DNA of 64,000 nucleotides, from NCBI GenBank assembly GCA_027943335.1, contig BSBK01009268.1, forward strand, positions 646,834 to 710,833. The letters are read 5' to 3'. The notes beneath the pieces were generated by a model that was not told the DNA's origin, made no database searches, and saw only the letters and a program-made list of their open reading frames with translations. Source of the stretch: Chamaecyparis obtusa. Lineage: Eukaryota > Streptophyta > Pinopsida > Cupressales > Cupressaceae. Below are positions 1 to 11,389 of this stretch, one piece after another (within the stretch, counting starts at the first letter, position 1; every line of letters starts with the position of its first letter). A program made the position numbers and the translations under genes.

Positions 1-72
1 TTCGGGTTCTTCTATTTGTTCTTCTTCTGGATCTTGTTCAAGAATGTTTCCAAATTTTGATAATGGATCCCC

Positions 73-765
73 TCACAAGAGCAACAACCTTTCATAAGAG
101 ATAGGTTGTCCTTGTACTTCCTCTTCATCATCTGAGTCTTCTGTAATATCAAATATAGGACCTTTTTCTATTATGGGATGTGACTTTTCTTGTCCAAAGC
201 CTAATCCAGTCTTGTCTTTAGGATTTCTAAAGTCCATGTGTAGGGGTTCCACAAGTCCTTGATTTTTTTGTCCCAAGGGTCCTTTTCCTTTGTATCCCAT
301 TGGTTTCATGATCTTGTATCCCTTTCCATACTTTTTTGGAGATATCTTAATATGTTTGACATTTCCATCTTCCTCATTTTCTTTATAGAGCCATTGTAAG
401 ACAACTTTTTCTTCATTTTCTTCTTCAAGGGATAATTTTTCTTTGACCATTCTGGTTCCTTCATGTATAGTTAGAGCACTGCTATTGGATGGTGTAAATG
501 TTGATAAAAGCCTCCCTTTCATTCTAGGAGATATGGGAAAATCCATTAGAGATATTGCGGGATCCATCTTGTATTCACCCATACTTGTTTCCTGTATGTT
601 GATATTTTTATAAAAGCTCTTCAAAACCATTTTTTTAGATGTTTTCACCTTATTAGAGATTTCTTTATTGTGAGGAACCATGCTTTCTTTATTTTTAAGA
701 TTATTGCAAGTGTATGTCATATCTACTAGAATAGTCATCTCCACTCCATTATGAGGAAATTTCAA
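73..765 (-). pseudogene. Ty3/gypsy pol linker with G-patch-like motif
   Basis: A 230-residue open frame just downstream (minus-strand sense) of the protease of a Ty3/gypsy polyprotein. Residues about 156-190 read MGYKGKGPLGQKNQG followed by a TGLGFG segment. This glycine-rich G-patch-like stretch is commonly found between protease and reverse transcriptase in the non-chromodomain plant Ty3/gypsy lineages related to Tat and Athila. The rest is acidic and lysine-rich linker. A stop separates it from the protease frame, so the polyprotein is broken. The reverse transcriptase expected next would lie left of base 1. The family call rests on the motif and on the protease and gag beside it. Confidence 0.7.
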
Positions 766-792
766 GCATTGATGTTATGTAGAAGGCACAGC

Positions 793-1047
793 CTACATAG
801 AGTGTATCCATAGCCTTCCAAGGAGGATATTGTATGTGAGTGGTAAGTCAAGGACTTGACATAAGACATCTTGATCCATAGGTCCCACTTTGATGGGTAA
901 GACAACCAATCTCTTACAGGATCTTTCTTCTTCATCATAAGCTTTTATGGTTATCTTTCTTCTGGAATCAGTTGCATGTTCCGAGAATCCCAATTTTTTT
1001 ATCAAGTTATATGTGTAGATATTCAAACCAACACCTCCATCTATCAA
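793..1047 (-). pseudogene. Ty3/gypsy retropepsin-like protease fragment
   Basis: An 84-residue frame carrying both halves of a retroviral-type aspartic protease. The active-site region IDGGVGLNIYT is at residues 2-12, where the usual D-S/T-G is D-G-G as in many plant Ty3/gypsy elements. The flap-distal motif YNILLGRLWIHSM closes the frame at residues 72-84 (family form LLGRPWIH). The protease would process the Gag-Pol polyprotein. It is bracketed by gag to the right and the G-patch linker to the left, the order expected for a minus-strand element. Stops on both sides show it is no longer part of a continuous polyprotein. Confidence 0.8.
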
Positions 1048-1245
1048 GATGTGTTTAACTCAGTGTTTGTGGTTAAGCACTTCTAGATGTAAACGTTGGT
1101 TATGTGTTTGGCTCAATGACTTATCATCCTCTTTTGAAAAGGATAGGTAATGTGGAGAGTTCAAGTGTCCAACCGTAGCTTGGAATCTATCCACATCTAA
1201 GTCTTTTGGTACATTTTTGCTAAGAAGGACTTGATCAATAATTTT

Positions 1246-2223
1246 TCAATGGCTAGGGGAAATTTTCAACAACTCTAGGATTAATATTTGTGTGGGCGTC
1301 TTTTGTAGTTGATCCACGAGATTGAATTTTGGAGGTAGCATCGCTTGCTTAGATGTTCTTGTTGTTGTTGGTGCATTATTAGATGTAGACACTCCTTTGA
1401 GAGTGAGCTTTGCTTGACTTCTCGTTACAACATTGGAAGATTCATTTTTGTTCTTAACTCCTTTTAAGGTGATCATGTTGATGGAATAGTCACATGGTTC
1501 CACCATATTAATCATGTTGTCATTTTTAGAGCATGTGTAGTTGATTTTGTTAGTCTTGGAGGACTCTCCCTTTTCATAACTTGGTAGTGGAGTTTGGAAT
1601 GCTTTGTGATCATTATTGGTATGGTGTCCATCTAACTTAACTTTTCCTTCTTCAATAAGGTCTTGGATAACATGTTTCAATGTTATGCAGTTATTGGTCT
1701 TGTGTCCCTTGTTGCAATGGAACTCACGGTAATCATTGTCATTCCACCACTTGGGTTTTATTTCCAGTTCCCAAGGTTTAGAATCAGGAATTCTGATGAT
1801 TTTTTTATCCACTAGTGACTTTAAGACCACTTCCAAGGTGTCTCCCAATGGTGTAAATGTCCTCTTGCATCTTGGCATCCAAGGTTCTATCTGAATAGGA
1901 GGTTTGTTTAAACTTTTGTTTTCCATTGGAGTCACCGTAGGATTCGGATTCTTGTTTGTTTGAAGACTCGTCGTAAGATTAAAAACATCTACTTTGGGCT
2001 TAGGAGTAGGAGTATCAACTACTCCATCATTGATGATGTTCTTATTCTTATTCGGGTATTTGAACTTCTCCTTGGTTGGATAGTATTTGTCTTTATTTTT
2101 CTTATTGATAGTGATATCATCCTTTTTTATCAAGACTTCTTCAATCTTGATGGCACTATCAATAATTTTATCAAAACTTGGTGGTCCTTGTAATTGTATT
2201 GGAAAGTTCAGCTCAAGAACCAA
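1246..2223 (-). pseudogene. Ty3/gypsy gag C-terminal half (nucleocapsid region)
   Basis: A 325-residue frame, the longest surviving piece of this element's gag. Around residue 165 a knuckle-like segment YREFHCNKGHKTNNC precedes a LKHVIQDLIEEGKVK helix; this combination is characteristic of Gag in Tat/Athila-like Ty3/gypsy elements. One zinc ligand of the usual arrangement appears displaced or lost. The N-terminal part is lysine- and asparagine-rich, as expected of an RNA-binding Gag segment. It lies between the capsid fragment (right) and the protease (left). Confidence 0.7.
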
Positions 2224-2274
2224 GTTATGGATAAAGATGTCCTATTTTTTATTTTCAGGTATTTTCCTAGCATA

Positions 2275-2830
2275 TCACGCAAATATCTTTCTCCATTTTT
2301 GTAGAAAACTCAAGAATGATTCTCTCAATTTCTTCTTAGTGTTGCACAAATCCAACATCGTGATGGTGTGTTGGATATTATAAGAGTATTTTTGTATGAA
2401 ATTTTGCACTAGTTCGTCAAATGTTTTGATTCCCACTAGTAATTTTGAGAACCAATACATAGCTTGTCCACCTAAACTTCATGGAAATAATCTCATCAAA
2501 TATGTTTGTTTGTGCATAAAAACCATACCAATTGTGCAAAATTCCCTCAAATGATCTTGAGGGTTGGAATCTCCCATGTACTTGTCCTATTTTGGGATCA
2601 TGATATTCTTAGGAAATGGAATCATTTTCAATCCCTTGTCCAAAGGGAAAGGACATAAATGTTCCAACGAGTATTGTTTTGTTGGTTAGTCCTTCTCTTT
2701 CTTTAGTTCTTTGATTTCATTTTGCATAACTATCTATTGTCTTGTTAAAATAGATATAGGACTAAGGTCTTCTTTCTATTTAAGTCATTCCATATCATAG
2801 TCTTTGGTAGTTTTACTCCTTGAGAGGTGA
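2275..2830 (-). pseudogene. Ty3/gypsy gag capsid fragment
   Basis: The frame at 2275-2460 reads WFSKLLVGIKTFDELVQNFIQKYSYNIQHTITMLDLCN in pieces. This is the retrotransposon-gag capsid core (family form: WF..L..GSI.TFDEL...F...Y). The next 370 bases to the right continue as weak, stop-interrupted gag sequence. The capsid would assemble the virus-like particle. It is broken by at least one frameshift from the nucleocapsid frame. Confidence 0.65.
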
Positions 2831-2840
2831 GTTCTAGGAA

Positions 2841-3422
2841 TTATTTCTCCTTGTTTTCTTCCAAGGCTCTCTCAAGAATTTTGTGGAATCTTTTGCTGCC
2901 TATAGCTCTTTGGTATTCATCTTCTATGGGATCTCTTTCATTGTCCTCATCAAAGTTTATTCTATGTTGATGAGCTTCTTCTTCTTGATTGGTTTGATCA
3001 TTTTGTTCATTGTCTTCATCATCCCAACGAAGATCACAGAGATCTACAAAATTGTTCATCTTTGTTAAGTCAGGAGTTGTTGAATGTGTACTTCTTGGTG
3101 TTGTTCCAAATAAGGGATTGAGTCTTGAAGTTTCACCTGTTTCAAATATTGATAATGGTACTTCGTTTGCAAATAGGTTGGCTTCAAAAGGGTAAGATTT
3201 GTGTCTTGTGTTAACCATGAAATTTGATGAAGGAATTAATGAGTTGTCTTGTGTTGGAAGTGGGTCTGATTGTTTGCAATGTCTAATTGTGAATCCAAGG
3301 ATGCAATAGTGGGTTTGAAAATGTTGTATGGATCCAACATCAAAGGGTGTCAAAGTGCCCACTTTATGAGTTGGGAACCAAAAGGACAAGAGGGTCTGAT
3401 AATGTGGAAGCTCCAGCGTCAA
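2841..3422 (-). pseudogene. Ty3/gypsy gag N-terminal fragment
   Basis: A 193-residue frame in the position of the Gag N-terminus. It contains a VNTRHKSYPFEANLF segment and a very acidic, glutamine-rich tract (residues about 130-165). No catalytic motif is expected here and none is seen. Assignment rests on collinearity with the capsid and nucleocapsid fragments and on distance from the primer-binding site near 5.38 kb. Inside it, a phrase beginning TCAAAGGGTGTCAA occurs twice (near 3342 and 3418), a local duplication. Confidence 0.5.
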
Positions 3423-5366
3423 AGGGTGTCAAGGTGCCCTATTTATGAGCTGGGAACTTGAATGTAACTGATAGGATAATGGTGGACTTCACAGTTGGAT
3501 AATGCAGATTAGGACCATGTAAGGTAACAAGACTTCTCAAAAATAGCTTTCTCAGACTGTTTGATGGATGTTTTTTGACAAGACCTTATTGTTGATCCAA
3601 ATGGGTATTTGGAAATGCAAGATTTTTGGTTCTGAAATGTACAGAAATACACTCTGTCCTAGCTATGACCTTTTATAGAGACTAGTGAAACTTTTAGACT
3701 CTAGATGTGATCCGTGAAACAGAGGATGCGACTTAGGAAATGCAGTAGTTACTAAATGTGATCCAATAAATGGTGTAGTTACTAGATGTGATCCAGGTTT
3801 GAACAAATGTGATCTGGGATATAGGATGCGACTCAAGAATAAATGATGTGATCTACTAGTGTTAGGAACTTTTCTATTTTAGTGTTTTTGGGAAATCTGT
3901 CATATCTGTTAGATTCTAATGACTTGTAGGTACTCAAAATTGCTTGTAAATGCTATGTGGTTGTTCATTTGGAGGATGATTATCTGAATTTGTATTTAGA
4001 ACACATCAAGCAATCATTTTAATCAGACACACCTATCCTACCTTATGCTAAGTAGAGATTGCAACCACTTGTTCACTGACTTAGGAACACACACAAAGAC
4101 TCCTCAGAATATGGCAGTCAAATAACATGCAATGGATACTGGAGCCCATATTATCCGAGTAGTAATGTCAATGGGGGTTTGATATGGTGAATGTCTTGGG
4201 ACAATTACTATTTGCCTCGCACAAGTGATAACAACCTTTCGGGGGTGATCTAAGTAGTATCTAGCATAATGTTTTTATTGAAGGCATTTGTTCACAACCA
4301 TCTGCCATAGTCCTGCAAGCAAGATTTAGACCATAAGCCTTATAGGAACTTGAAAGTGTGTAGTCTCACAAGCAAGATTTAAGCGGCTCCACTCTACACA
4401 AAATCTAAGTCTATCATTGGGATTGACCATCAATCTTGTAAGAAAAGATAGATCATGTCTTCCGAGGCTTTAGCCTCAAGAAATCATCAAATTTTATAGT
4501 GGGGTGGAAATGTCAGCTTAAGACTTGTCCCCACTTGGGTCATTCTCGGGAGATTTTTTCCTCAACCCGTAGGCCCTCTAGAGGTATACAATAAAGAAAA
4601 TGGATAGATGATAGTGATCTCTGGATTTCTAATTCTCCATAAAGGAGAAGAGCATAATCTCCTAACTCATACCAAGAATCCCAAACACATCATGCAAATT
4701 ATCATTCATTTACTTCAATTTGACTCCAAATCACAATCTAATGTTTGAGTTTCTAATTTTCCCTTAAGGGGAAAAGAGCATAATCCTCTAATTAGTTTGT
4801 GACTCAATCTCAAATTTTATTAAAACTCCTAGAAAACCAAAGCATGAAGTTTTATTTTTTCTCTTTGGAGGCAACTTGCATGAAAAACATTAGTAGTCTC
4901 TTTTGATATTTTTCCTTGGACAAATGAACTACAAACACTTGTTAGGCTTTTCAAGATCAAACAAAAACATCAAATTCACCCATTAGCTTGTTAGAAATCC
5001 AAATCCAAAGAATTCTCAAAGATAATGCTTCAAAGAAAAATGAACATGCAATTGTTAGCATTCATTTCCCAATTCAATTTCAAAGTGTAAGCCAACTTTT
5101 GAGTTTCTGATTTTCCATCAAGGGGAAAAGAGCAAAATCATCTAATTGATTTACAAAGTGAAATTAAATTGTGATTAAGTGTTCAAAAACAAAAGCATTA
5201 GAGTTCATTTTATCCCTTCATAATAAAATCAAAACAATGGTTAGCATTCTAAGAATTTGGGATCTTTTTCCTTTAACCTGCAAACCACTATTAGGTGAAT
5301 GCGATAGTAATACGACTGAGAAGAAGAATAAGAAGAAGAAGAAGAAGAAGAAGAAGAAATCTAGGG
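3423..5366 (-). other. Untranslated leader of the Ty3/gypsy element
   Basis: About 1.9 kb between the gag remnant and the primer-binding site with no coding sequence I can support. It holds short dispersed echoes such as GATGTGATCC/GATGCGACT around 3700-3850. It also holds three copies of a phrase like AAGGGGAAAAGAGCA(T/A)AATC near 4640, 4755 and 5118. Long leaders of this kind are usual in the Tat/Ogre-related lineages; the assignment is positional. Confidence 0.45.
5320..5359. repeat. (GAA)n microsatellite
   Basis: A GAA/AAG trinucleotide run, with one interrupting AAT, directly beside the primer-binding site of the minus-strand Ty3/gypsy element. On the element's strand it reads as TTC repeats just downstream of the primer-binding site. 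The lysine-rich plus-strand ORF that crosses it is an artefact of the repeat. Confidence 0.85.
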
Positions 5367-5392
5367 CTTGGCCCCATGGTGGGTGCTAGAAA
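5367..5392 (-). promoter_or_regulatory. Primer-binding site, Ty3/gypsy
   Basis: On the minus strand the sequence after the LTR end is TTTCTAGCACCCACCATGGG. It matches, with a few transitions, the TTCTGGCGCCCACCGTGGGG form that follows the 5' LTR in many plant Tat/Athila-like elements. Reverse transcription of the element RNA would have been primed here by a host tRNA. The differences (GGCGCC to AGCACC, CGTG to CATG) are C-to-T-type changes expected from methylated DNA. Confidence 0.6.
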
Positions 5393-6499
5393 TGTGTGTA
5401 TTTTATGGTACCTGTTAGCCTACAACACAACACTTCAATAAGAGATTATATCAATTGTTAGTCCAAATAAGCATACAATTTAATCAAACCAACAAAAGAA
5501 AGCATCCTATTTCTCTCTAATTAATGTGAGTATGAAATATGAGTTATTTTCTCTTAGAATTGACCCTAAAATAGTGACAATCTACAATAAAATGAGAGAT
5601 TCAATGTATGAAAAGAGATTAAAACTAGAAAAACCCTTCACAATTAAGCATGAAAGTATGAAAACCGATTCATTATTAGCCAAATGGAAGTGTTTCATAG
5701 TTATCTAAAGCATGAAATCAAATATGTAGCATGAAAATGAAAATGCAACTAACTATCTTGTGAGGTTTGAAAATCCTTCTTTTATAGGAAATGTGATGAA
5801 TTCGACAGTAAGGATTACATGAAGATGAATGGTTGAGATTCAACCATTTTGATTATTTAATTCAAAATGGAGGATCCATTTTGAATATTAAAATGAGCAT
5901 TATGAATAAAATAATAATGTTTTGATTATTTTATTCAAAATGGAAAATCTATTTTGAATATTAAAATGAGCATTATGAATAAAGAATGATTTTTTATTAT
6001 TTTATTCAAAATGGAGAATCCATTTTGAATATCAAAATGAGCATTATGAATAAAGAATGATTTTTTATTAGTTTATTCAAAATGAAGAATCCATTTTGAA
6101 TATTAAAATGATCATGATGAATAAAGAATGGTTTTTGATTATTTAATTCAAAATGGAGAATCCATTTTGAATATAAAATGAGCATGGTGAATAAATAATC
6201 ATTTTTTATTATTAAATTCAAAATGGAGAATCCATTTTGAATATAAAATGAGCATGATGGAGGACATGAAGTCTCCGCCATAATAAAATAATCATGATGG
6301 AGGACATGGGATCCTCACCATAATAAAAATAATCATGGTAGATGACATGCCATTTTATTGATTTTTGAATTTTATTAATTTTACCAAATTTATTGAATTA
6401 TGTTAATAGTCAAAAATAATATTAACATAATCAAGAGATTACTTTGAATTAGGGAAAATGGGGCCTTAGGTTCTATTAGCCCAATTTTGGGTGATTACA
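5393..6499 (-). mobile_element. 5' LTR of the Ty3/gypsy element
   Basis: On the minus strand it begins TGTAATCACCC at 6499 and ends ACACACA at 5393, directly before the primer-binding site. That gives a TG...CA unit of about 1.1 kb. Much of its upstream half is the 71-bp tandem array described separately. The partner 3' LTR lies outside the window, so the ends are inferred from the TG/CA termini and the primer-binding site rather than from an LTR pair. Confidence 0.55.
5846..6330. repeat. 71-bp tandem array plus 47-bp array in the LTR
   Basis: The word TTCAAAATGG recurs at 5861, 5934, 6005, 6076 (one base changed), 6147 and 6217, giving steps of 70-73 bases and about six units. Each unit also contains an inverted pair, CAAAATGGA/TCCATTTTG, so it can fold. 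To the right, two copies of a different unit around ATGATGGAGGACATG (6252 and 6295) are spaced about 45 bases. Such arrays in the U3 part of an LTR may act as enhancer-like blocks; that is inference. Confidence 0.85.
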
Positions 6500-7608
6500 A
6501 TTTGGATAAAATGTCATCTTTCAAAGAAAAGCAAAGAGAGATCAAAGATTCAATCATCAAGCCACATGTGATTAAGATGAATATGAATCTTGGAATGAAG
6601 GAAGCAAACTCTAACCCCAAAGCAAGGGAAAGAGTTCATAAAGAACATAATTTGTAAAATAAAGAAGAGTTGATGACCTTGGACAAAAACCTCTCACATA
6701 AAAGGATATCCATAGCTAAAACATCAATTACTATAAGGAAATAATGTTGAAGAATAAACAAATGCCACTAAGCTAAGGAAAGTAGATCCCTAGATAGAGA
6801 GAAAGAAGGAAAACCTTCCCCCCCAAGGATGAAAGAAAGGTATATACCAAGATATTCCATAACAAAGAGATATCTTTGCAAAACAAATGTCTTTAGAAAA
6901 GATATCATGAATACTATAAGAGAGCTATGGATGATTATGAGAAAAGGAAAGATATCATAATTGAAAATCATATGGATAAAATATAGAAAGAATAACCAAT
7001 TAAGCTCAAAACAAAATATATGCTAAGAGCATAATGGATCCTAGAAAAATGGAAGAAATACCTCTTTTCCCCCAGTCAAGCGACAAGAGGAGAAAATATC
7101 TATATTATAGAAGAATGAGGGGTATTCCTCATATGGAAATTATGAAGAGATTGTAAAACTATATGAGAGTGAGATATAAATCCTAAAGTAGGTCTTTCTC
7201 TAACATACATCTTGAAATGCACACAATCATCAAGTAAATGTGTATTAATATAGCGAAAAGGACATTTGTACTTAGAGAGAGGATATTTTGGCATATTTTT
7301 AAAGATTTCTTTCTTATAATTCATTAACTGAACATACACTTTCTTAGCCACATCCTGAGGGGTATCAAGGTAGTCTAAGGAAGATGTTCAAAGAAGAACA
7401 TGAAGAAGAGGGTAGCGATCAGAATCAACCACCTTAAATTGAGATACCGAAAAGCCAAAACCATGCATATATCTTGAAGAGGGGATAGATGAACCTATTA
7501 TTTAATATATTTTCCATTAAAACCAACCCCTAAACCCTTATAATCTTGTTTAGCCATCATATTATATCTTTTAGTGTACATATCTTGTAAATCTTCAGCA
7601 GGCGATGA

Positions 7609-8025
7609 TTATTTATGGTGATCATTTGAAAATATTTTGTAAGATGGAATGATAGGTTTATAAGAAGTTTCATTTCTCTTCCCTTTAATATCATCATGGA
7701 TCAAATAATAAGGGGAAGGTAAATCAAAGAATTCTTGCACATTTGCCTCATGGACAATAGTTTGAGCCCCATCATAAGTGTTGGAAGAACTACGAATAGT
7801 AGATAGAGAAATGGAAATGAGAATATTATGAACTGGATTAGGAAGGATAGGATTAGGATTAGGAAGATTAGGAAATAGTGTATCATCTACCAAATTCTTC
7901 ACATAATCCAAAAGAGCAATAAGTCCATCACACAAATTCTTAATGAAAGTTTTGAAAGTAGGAAGGCCAATAATAGTCAATCTCATAATAGCATAAGCAA
8001 GTGAAACATGAAGAGTGACAAACAT
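7609..8025 (-). pseudogene. Unrecognised ORF, possible retroelement gag remnant
   Basis: A 138-residue open frame with a proline/asparagine-rich middle (NLPNPNPILPNP, residues about 53-64). I recognise no domain, signal peptide or catalytic motif. With the frame at 7100-7351 it could be gag-like sequence downstream of the possible primer-binding site near 8.3 kb. It may equally be a chance ORF. Confidence 0.25.
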
Positions 8026-8318
8026 AATGAAAGGATGATACTCTAATAAACATCATAAGTACTATAAATAGATGCTAAGAGGAGAATAGTGAGGAAAATG
8101 ACCACACACCAAAGCATCTTAAAGATATTCATAGTGAATGAAATGCAAGAAATGTTTTTGTATTTTGATGAGTATGTAGATTTTTTTAATTTTATTTGTA
8201 TTTTAAAATGTAAGAGCATAAAAGAAAACTAATCTAATCTAGTTCGTAAGGAAAAGAGGCAAAGCATCCAACACCGAAAAGAAAGAGTTGTCTATCGCAG
8301 GTTCACCAAAATGTAAGA

Positions 8319-8341
8319 TGTGTGTGTGTGTGTGTGTGTGT
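8319..8341. repeat. (TG)n microsatellite
   Basis: About eleven uninterrupted TG dinucleotides. It sits at a possible LTR end (the minus strand reads CTTACA just beside it). Confidence 0.9.
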
Positions 8342-8912
8342 ATTTTTTTGTGAGTGGGGTGTGTTGAAAATGTTGTAGATATATATTACCTCTTAATCCA
8401 AGACAAGGATATCCCAATTGATTAATCAAAATGAGATGATTAATGCAAAAATGAATCAACTGGTTATGGATAAAGAGGGAAAGGGGATCTAATTTCCTAA
8501 CTATAAAGGAAAGCAATATATCAAAAAGATTATTATAAAATGAAACACTTATCTTGAAATGTAGCAGATCTAGAAATTCCTATTTTCTGATGTTTGTACT
8601 AAGTTTCTAGAAATTCTACAACTAGATTTGGAACAAAAACACAAAGACAGAGAAAACCCAGAAATATTTTTCTTTTCTAAGCCAAGTTGACCTTGACTAC
8701 TTTATGTCGACCTTGACCTAAACTGCTCTGATGAAAAATCTGTTCGCTGATCCAAAAAGTTTTTCAAAAAGTGCATCTGAATCTACTCTTTAATTCACTA
8801 TTCTATACCTATTCCTCTAAGAAATATGGTTTTTTTTATTGGGGGAGGGGTTTTACTTGGTTAAACCTTGATTTAGGAATTAACCTTGAAATCAAAATTG
8901 AAATGGAGAAAG

Positions 8913-9770
8913 TGATGAAGGGTGCTCCCCTTAATACCACAAACACAAAAGAAACACAGAAACAACAACAATTTGCAAGAACAGAAAAATGAACTTCTTA
9001 TTATCTCCACAAATGTGGAATTAAAAATTTTAGAATTACCATATGAAAATTGACATGGGCATTTCCCTTAGAATATTCTATAGGAAAAAGCCTTAAATTA
9101 TTACCCATAACCACTATGAACTACTTTGAAATGCCTAAGACAACACTATGAGCCTTCCTTATATAGGAAATTTTCCATCGCCTGGGAAGGTTCCAGAAAT
9201 TTATCTATTAAGGCCGACCAAACTTAGAATTATTTTGTTTTTCAATTTCTTACATTAGAGTCGGCCCAAACCAACTTTTGAAACCCGAACACAAATTTTG
9301 AAGGAAAATTATTTCCTGCCATTTCAGGTGGCCCAACTTCCAGAGACCATAAGTCATCACTCGTTGACCTGATTGACTATCATGACCCCATTTCAGAAAG
9401 GGTGCAAACTTCTGTATAATAGTTGAACCAAGAAAACTTCATTTAGCTAAAGTTTCAACCTCATCCAGTGCATCTAAAGCCTTCAAAACTAAGTTGAAAT
9501 TTTTTGTACCTTGTTGCCAATACTAAAAATTTTCAATATCTTCAAAACTAGACTTGATCTGGCAATGAAACTTTACTCGCAGGCTGATACAACCAAAATG
9601 AACCTCTAGGGAAGAAAATAGACCATTCTGAGCTTCAAAAAAGAACTTGCTAAAAATAGTAATCTTTCCAAAAATAGCAACTCTGCACAAGATAGCTCTT
9701 ATTGAAAAGAAACCAAAAATATTTTTAGGTGATGAAAGATTGCTCTTACACCCATGATGCTCCTACATCA
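8913..9770 (-). mobile_element. 3' LTR of chromovirus copy A
   Basis: Starts TGATGAAGGGTGC and ends CTCCTACATCA on the plus strand, 858 bp. It is homologous along its length to the LTRs at 40748 and 46203 and to the solo LTRs at 17776/35460 and 18934. A TATATAGG motif near 9158 (CCTATATAA on the minus strand) occupies the same place as the TATA-like site of the other copies. It is followed on the right by decayed chromodomain sequence. Confidence 0.88.
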
Positions 9771-9997
9771 AACACCCAAGGTAATTTTAGAAGTGACCCT
9801 ATCACGTCTCAGATGTGAAGAGGAAAACCAAGATGGTTAAACTCCTCCCTTGTTAACCATGATGAATCTTTAATATGTCTTCCTTTCCATTTGACCAGAT
9901 ATTCTTCATATGTCTGATTCCTTATACTTCTACCAACATGACAATCTAGTATATCCTCAATCTCTTTGGTAGCTGAACTGGTTGTTGGAATACTCCA
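9771..9997 (-). pseudogene. Chromodomain of chromovirus copy A
   Basis: Minus-strand translation gives ATKEIEDILDCHVG, then YEEYLVKWKGRHIKDSSWLT, then REEFNHLG. This is the C-terminal chromodomain of plant chromovirus integrases (family form RNQTYEEYLVKWKG.P..DSSW). The aromatic cage positions Y, W and W are present. The domain is thought to direct integration toward particular chromatin. It is out of frame with the integrase fragment to its right. Confidence 0.85.
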
Positions 9998-10906
9998 TTA
10001 TACTTCTATGATCTCATCTGCAACACCTCCTTCATGATACCCTACCAAATCTGAAATGTTAAATAGTGGTGAAATACTCAGCTTTGTAAGAAATTCTACC
10101 TCATATGCATTTTCTGAATCATACTTCTTCAATATCTTACATGGTCCAAAATTCTTCATTTTCAACTTTTTATATGTACCAAATAGAAATCCCTCCTTTC
10201 GCAAATGAGCCATGACTTCATTTGCAACTTGAAATTCCTTATGCCTCCTTTTCTCATCATCCTTAGCCTTATACTATGCATTCATCTTGGTAATGTGCTT
10301 CCTCACCTCATCATAGATGTTCTTAAAATGTTTTGCAAAATCCTCAGCTTTAGCACTACTTATCTATCCTTTGTCTATCTTTCTCAACTTAGATGCATTT
10401 CTAGGACTACTTCCATATACAATCTAGAATGGTGATTAACCAGTGCTCCTATTGACAAAATTATTATATGCAAATTCTGCTTGTGGTAAAATCAAATCCC
10501 AACCTGTTGGCTTATCTCCAACCAAACATCTCAACAAATTTCCAAAACTCCTATTGACCACTTCTGTCTCTCCATCAATCTGTGGATGATGTGATAAACT
10601 AAAATTCAAATCTATCTTCAACATATTCCATAATGTACTCCAAAAATATCCAACAAATTTAGTGTGTTGATCTGTAACTATGCTATTTGTCAAGCCATGT
10701 AGTCTTACCACTTCTTTGAAAAACAATTCTGCTACATGAACAACATCATTAGTCTTCTTGCAGGGAATGAAATGTGTCATATTCAAAAATCTATCAACTA
10801 GCATAAAAAGTAAATCATGTCCCCACTCAGTCCTTAGCAAACCAAGAAGAAAATCCATACTGATATCCTCTGTAGGATTCTCTAGTACAGGTAATAGCTG
10901 ATACAA
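9998..10906 (-). pseudogene. Integrase of chromovirus copy A
   Basis: The core at 10436-10906 reads DISMDFLLGL near the start (first catalytic Asp), SIVTDQHTKF in the middle (second Asp) and HHPQIDGETEVVNRSFGNLL further on, which carries the third catalytic residue Glu. The C-terminal part at 9998-10213 has the MAHLRKEGF...GPCKILKKYDSENAYEV pattern of the integrase DNA-binding fold. Between them, 10214-10435 is frameshifted. The DDE triad is still readable, but several stops prevent expression. Confidence 0.85.
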
Positions 10907-11389
10907 CCTTGTATTCTACTTGACTCCTTTTTCCATTTGACATACTTTGTAACTCTATACAAACTTCTTTACATCTTGCTACAACTATGGCCAATAATAA
11001 CTCTCACTAACCAAAGCAAGGGTTTTATCTCAACCAAAATATCCAGCCAATCCTCCACTATTGTTCTGCTTGATGATATTCTCCCTCATAGAACTTTGTG
11101 GAATGCACAACTAACTCCCTCTGAATAGCATACCATCCTAAATGATGAAACCCAACCACTTCATTCTATCTAGAGTAACAGGTTCTATACAAGCTTTCCA
11201 AGCTTCTCTAAAATCAGGATGATCTTGATACAAATTCTTGAGTTACTTGAACCCAACTACCTCAATCTGCATCTTTGTCAGCAATATTTGCCTTATGCTA
11301 AGCAAATCTTCAACCCTGTTAGACTTTCCACAACTGTGTTTCAAAACAAATGTATAACTTTGCATAAACTCAACCCATTTCAAATGTCT
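10907..11389 (-). pseudogene. Decayed integrase N-terminal (zinc-binding) region, copy A
   Basis: The stretch between the integrase core and RNase H is collinear with the homologous stretch of copy B (about 42.72-43.19 kb) but full of stops. The HHCC zinc ligands expected here cannot be read in one frame. It is annotated by position and by similarity between the two copies. Confidence 0.55.

Larger units (their letters stand above)
6500..8912. other. Unassigned region between LTR elements
   Basis: About 2.4 kb between the Ty3/gypsy LTR and the chromovirus array. Two minus-strand frames, 7100-7351 (83 residues) and 7609-8025 (138 residues), are open but I recognise no domain in either. A (TG)n tract lies at 8319-8341. 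Just beside it the minus strand reads TTACATTTTGGTGAACCTG, which looks like an LTR end followed by a primer-binding site. The region could therefore be the gag end of another LTR element whose LTR was truncated by the insertion at 8913; this is weakly supported. Confidence 0.4.

Noticed and set aside
1960..2383. Hydrophobic plus-strand ORFs that look like small membrane proteins
   Set aside because: They are antisense shadows of the lysine-rich gag frame at 1246-2223, whose complement is rich in Phe, Leu and Ile.
5171..5389. Plus-strand ORF with a poly-lysine C-terminus
   Set aside because: It runs antisense through the leader and GAA microsatellite of the Ty3/gypsy element; the lysines are the repeat.
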